A stretch of 64,000 nt of DNA, taken from NCBI RefSeq assembly GCF_000306785.1, contig NC_017955.1, positions 4,464,001 to 4,528,000 of the forward strand, given 5' to 3'. Within the stretch, counting starts at the first letter, position 1. Every line of letters starts with the position of its first letter. This DNA comes from Modestobacter italicus. Lineage in GTDB: Bacteria > Actinomycetota > Actinomycetes > Mycobacteriales > Geodermatophilaceae. A program made the translations under genes and the position numbers. This document shows positions 63,327-64,000 of the stretch, piece after piece. The notes under the pieces were generated by a model. The model searched no databases, had not been told where the DNA came from, and was given only the letters and a program-made list of their open reading frames with translations.

Positions 63327-64000
63327 TCAGTCCGTCCAGACCGGCGGGCGCTTCTCCAGGAACGACGTCATGCCCTCGACCGCGCCGGGCAGCTGGCTGG
63401 CCGAGGCCATCACCTCCACCGCCACCCCGTAGGCGTCGCGCTCGGGGCGGTCGAGCTGGGCGTACATCGTCGCCTTGCCCCACGCCTTGCTCGCCCGCGA
63501 GCCGCGGGTCGCCCGCGCAACCAGGTCCGCGACGGCGTCGTCCAGCTCGTCGTCCGGGACGACCCGGTTGACCAGGCCCCAGTCGAGCGCCGTCCGGGCG
63601 TCGATGACGTCGCCGGTCAGCGCCAGCTCCATGGCGCGCTTGCGGCCGACGTTGCGGGCGATGGCGACCATCGGGGTGTGGCAGAACCAGCCGCCCTTGC
63701 CGCCCGGCGCGGCGAAGCCGGCCGACTCGGCGGCGACGGCCAGGTCGCAGGAGGCGACCAGCTGGCAGCCGGCCGCCGTCGCCAGCGCGTGCACCCGGGC
63801 GACCACCACCTGCGGCACCGACTGCAGCGTCTCCATCAGCTCGGTGCACAGCGCGAGCAGGCTGCGCACCTCGGTGACCGGCCGGCCGGCCACGTCGGCG
63901 AAGTCGTGGCCCGCGCTGAACACCGGACCCTCCCCGGCCAGCACGATGGCCGTGGCGTCGCTCTCCCCCGCCGCGGTGACCGCGGCCAGCAGCTGCGTCA
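63327..64000 (-). CDS. Enoyl-CoA hydratase family protein (5' end beyond window)
   Basis: Crotonase-fold protein; at least 224 residues visible, with the N-terminus off the right edge. Oxyanion segments are VFSAGHDFADV and LATAAGCQLVASCDLAVA; the Glu normally seen in the hydratase is replaced in the segment FAAPGGKGGWFCHTP, so true hydratase activity is doubtful, as in ECHDC3-like proteins. The C-terminal FLEKRPPVWTD is typical. It stops 39 bp before nucS on the same strand. Function probably in acyl-CoA metabolism or as an isomerase-like enzyme. Confidence 0.85.
   Translation of the reverse strand, partial: TQLLAAVTAAGESDATAIVLAGEGPVFSAGHDFADVAGRPVTEVRSLLALCTELMETLQSVPQVVVARVHALATAAGCQLVASCDLAVAAESAGFAAPGGKGGWFCHTPMVAIARNVGRKRAMELALTGDVIDARTALDWGLVNRVVPDDELDDAVADLVARATRGSRASKAWGKATMYAQLDRPERDAYGVAVEVMASASQLPGAVEGMTSFLEKRPPVWTD

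Overview
The window is very GC-rich, densely packed DNA from a high-GC actinobacterium. Gene order and repeats suggest the Geodermatophilaceae (Blastococcus, Modestobacter or Geodermatophilus type), but the family is inferred rather than proven. Two blocks recall Mycobacterium tuberculosis synteny as I remember it. One is gatB-gatA-gatC / ACT protein / ligA / methionine-synthase-like / mnmA / cysteine desulfurase / etfA-etfB (compare Rv3009c-Rv3029c). The other is glgP / glgE / glgB / thioredoxin-TPR / thiolase / methylmalonyl-CoA epimerase / nucS (compare Rv1321-Rv1328). No rRNA, tRNA, CRISPR array, phage or insertion sequence was seen.

Layout. 1-5.1 kb: two overlapping membrane-bound GGDEF/EAL proteins, the first cut by the window edge. 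5.2-10.3 kb: ilvD, a PH-domain membrane protein, a 2-hydroxyacid dehydrogenase, a sugar-dehydrogenase-like lipoprotein and a GNAT acetyltransferase. 10.3-13.8 kb: the gatC-gatA-(64-aa membrane protein)-gatB operon. 14-21.3 kb: ACT protein, ligA, an SOS-box-bearing DUF222/HNH gene broken by a 7-bp duplication, a MetE-C-like protein and a secreted 5'-nucleotidase. 21.5-28.3 kb: MFS-desulfurase-mnmA coupled operon, etfBA and a Cds1-like PLP enzyme. 28.3-34.2 kb: a four-gene ABC importer, an enoyl-CoA hydratase and an ABC ATPase. 34.2-49.2 kb: glycogen/trehalose metabolism (glgX; glgP; glgE-treS-mak-glgB), with an FHA protein between glgX and glgP. 49.4-64 kb: metallopeptidase lipoprotein, thioredoxin-TPR protein, FAD oxidoreductase, thiolase, epimerase, DivIVA-like coiled coil, a surface-protein/sortase group, a zinc-ribbon-like protein, 3-hydroxyacyl-CoA dehydrogenase, nucS, and a truncated enoyl-CoA hydratase.

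How the genes work together. The central cluster encodes the trehalose-to-glycogen route: TreS makes maltose, maltokinase makes maltose 1-phosphate, GlgE extends alpha-1,4-glucan and GlgB branches it. GlgP and GlgX degrade the product. Acyl-CoA genes (thiolase, two enoyl-CoA hydratases, a fused hydroxyacyl-CoA dehydrogenase, EtfAB, epimerase) indicate active fatty-acid and propionyl-CoA metabolism.

Less usual items are: a GlgB with a roughly 276-residue N-terminal extension carrying four AKR(T/A)RKAA repeats; three copies of a 56-57 bp intergenic element whose outer stems covary, two of them inside the glg operon; a 3 x 107-bp tandem repeat after glgX; a 23-bp tandem repeat between convergent genes; and a recurrent leaderless-promoter signature (TANNNT 6-8 nt before ATG/GTG) in front of ten genes.
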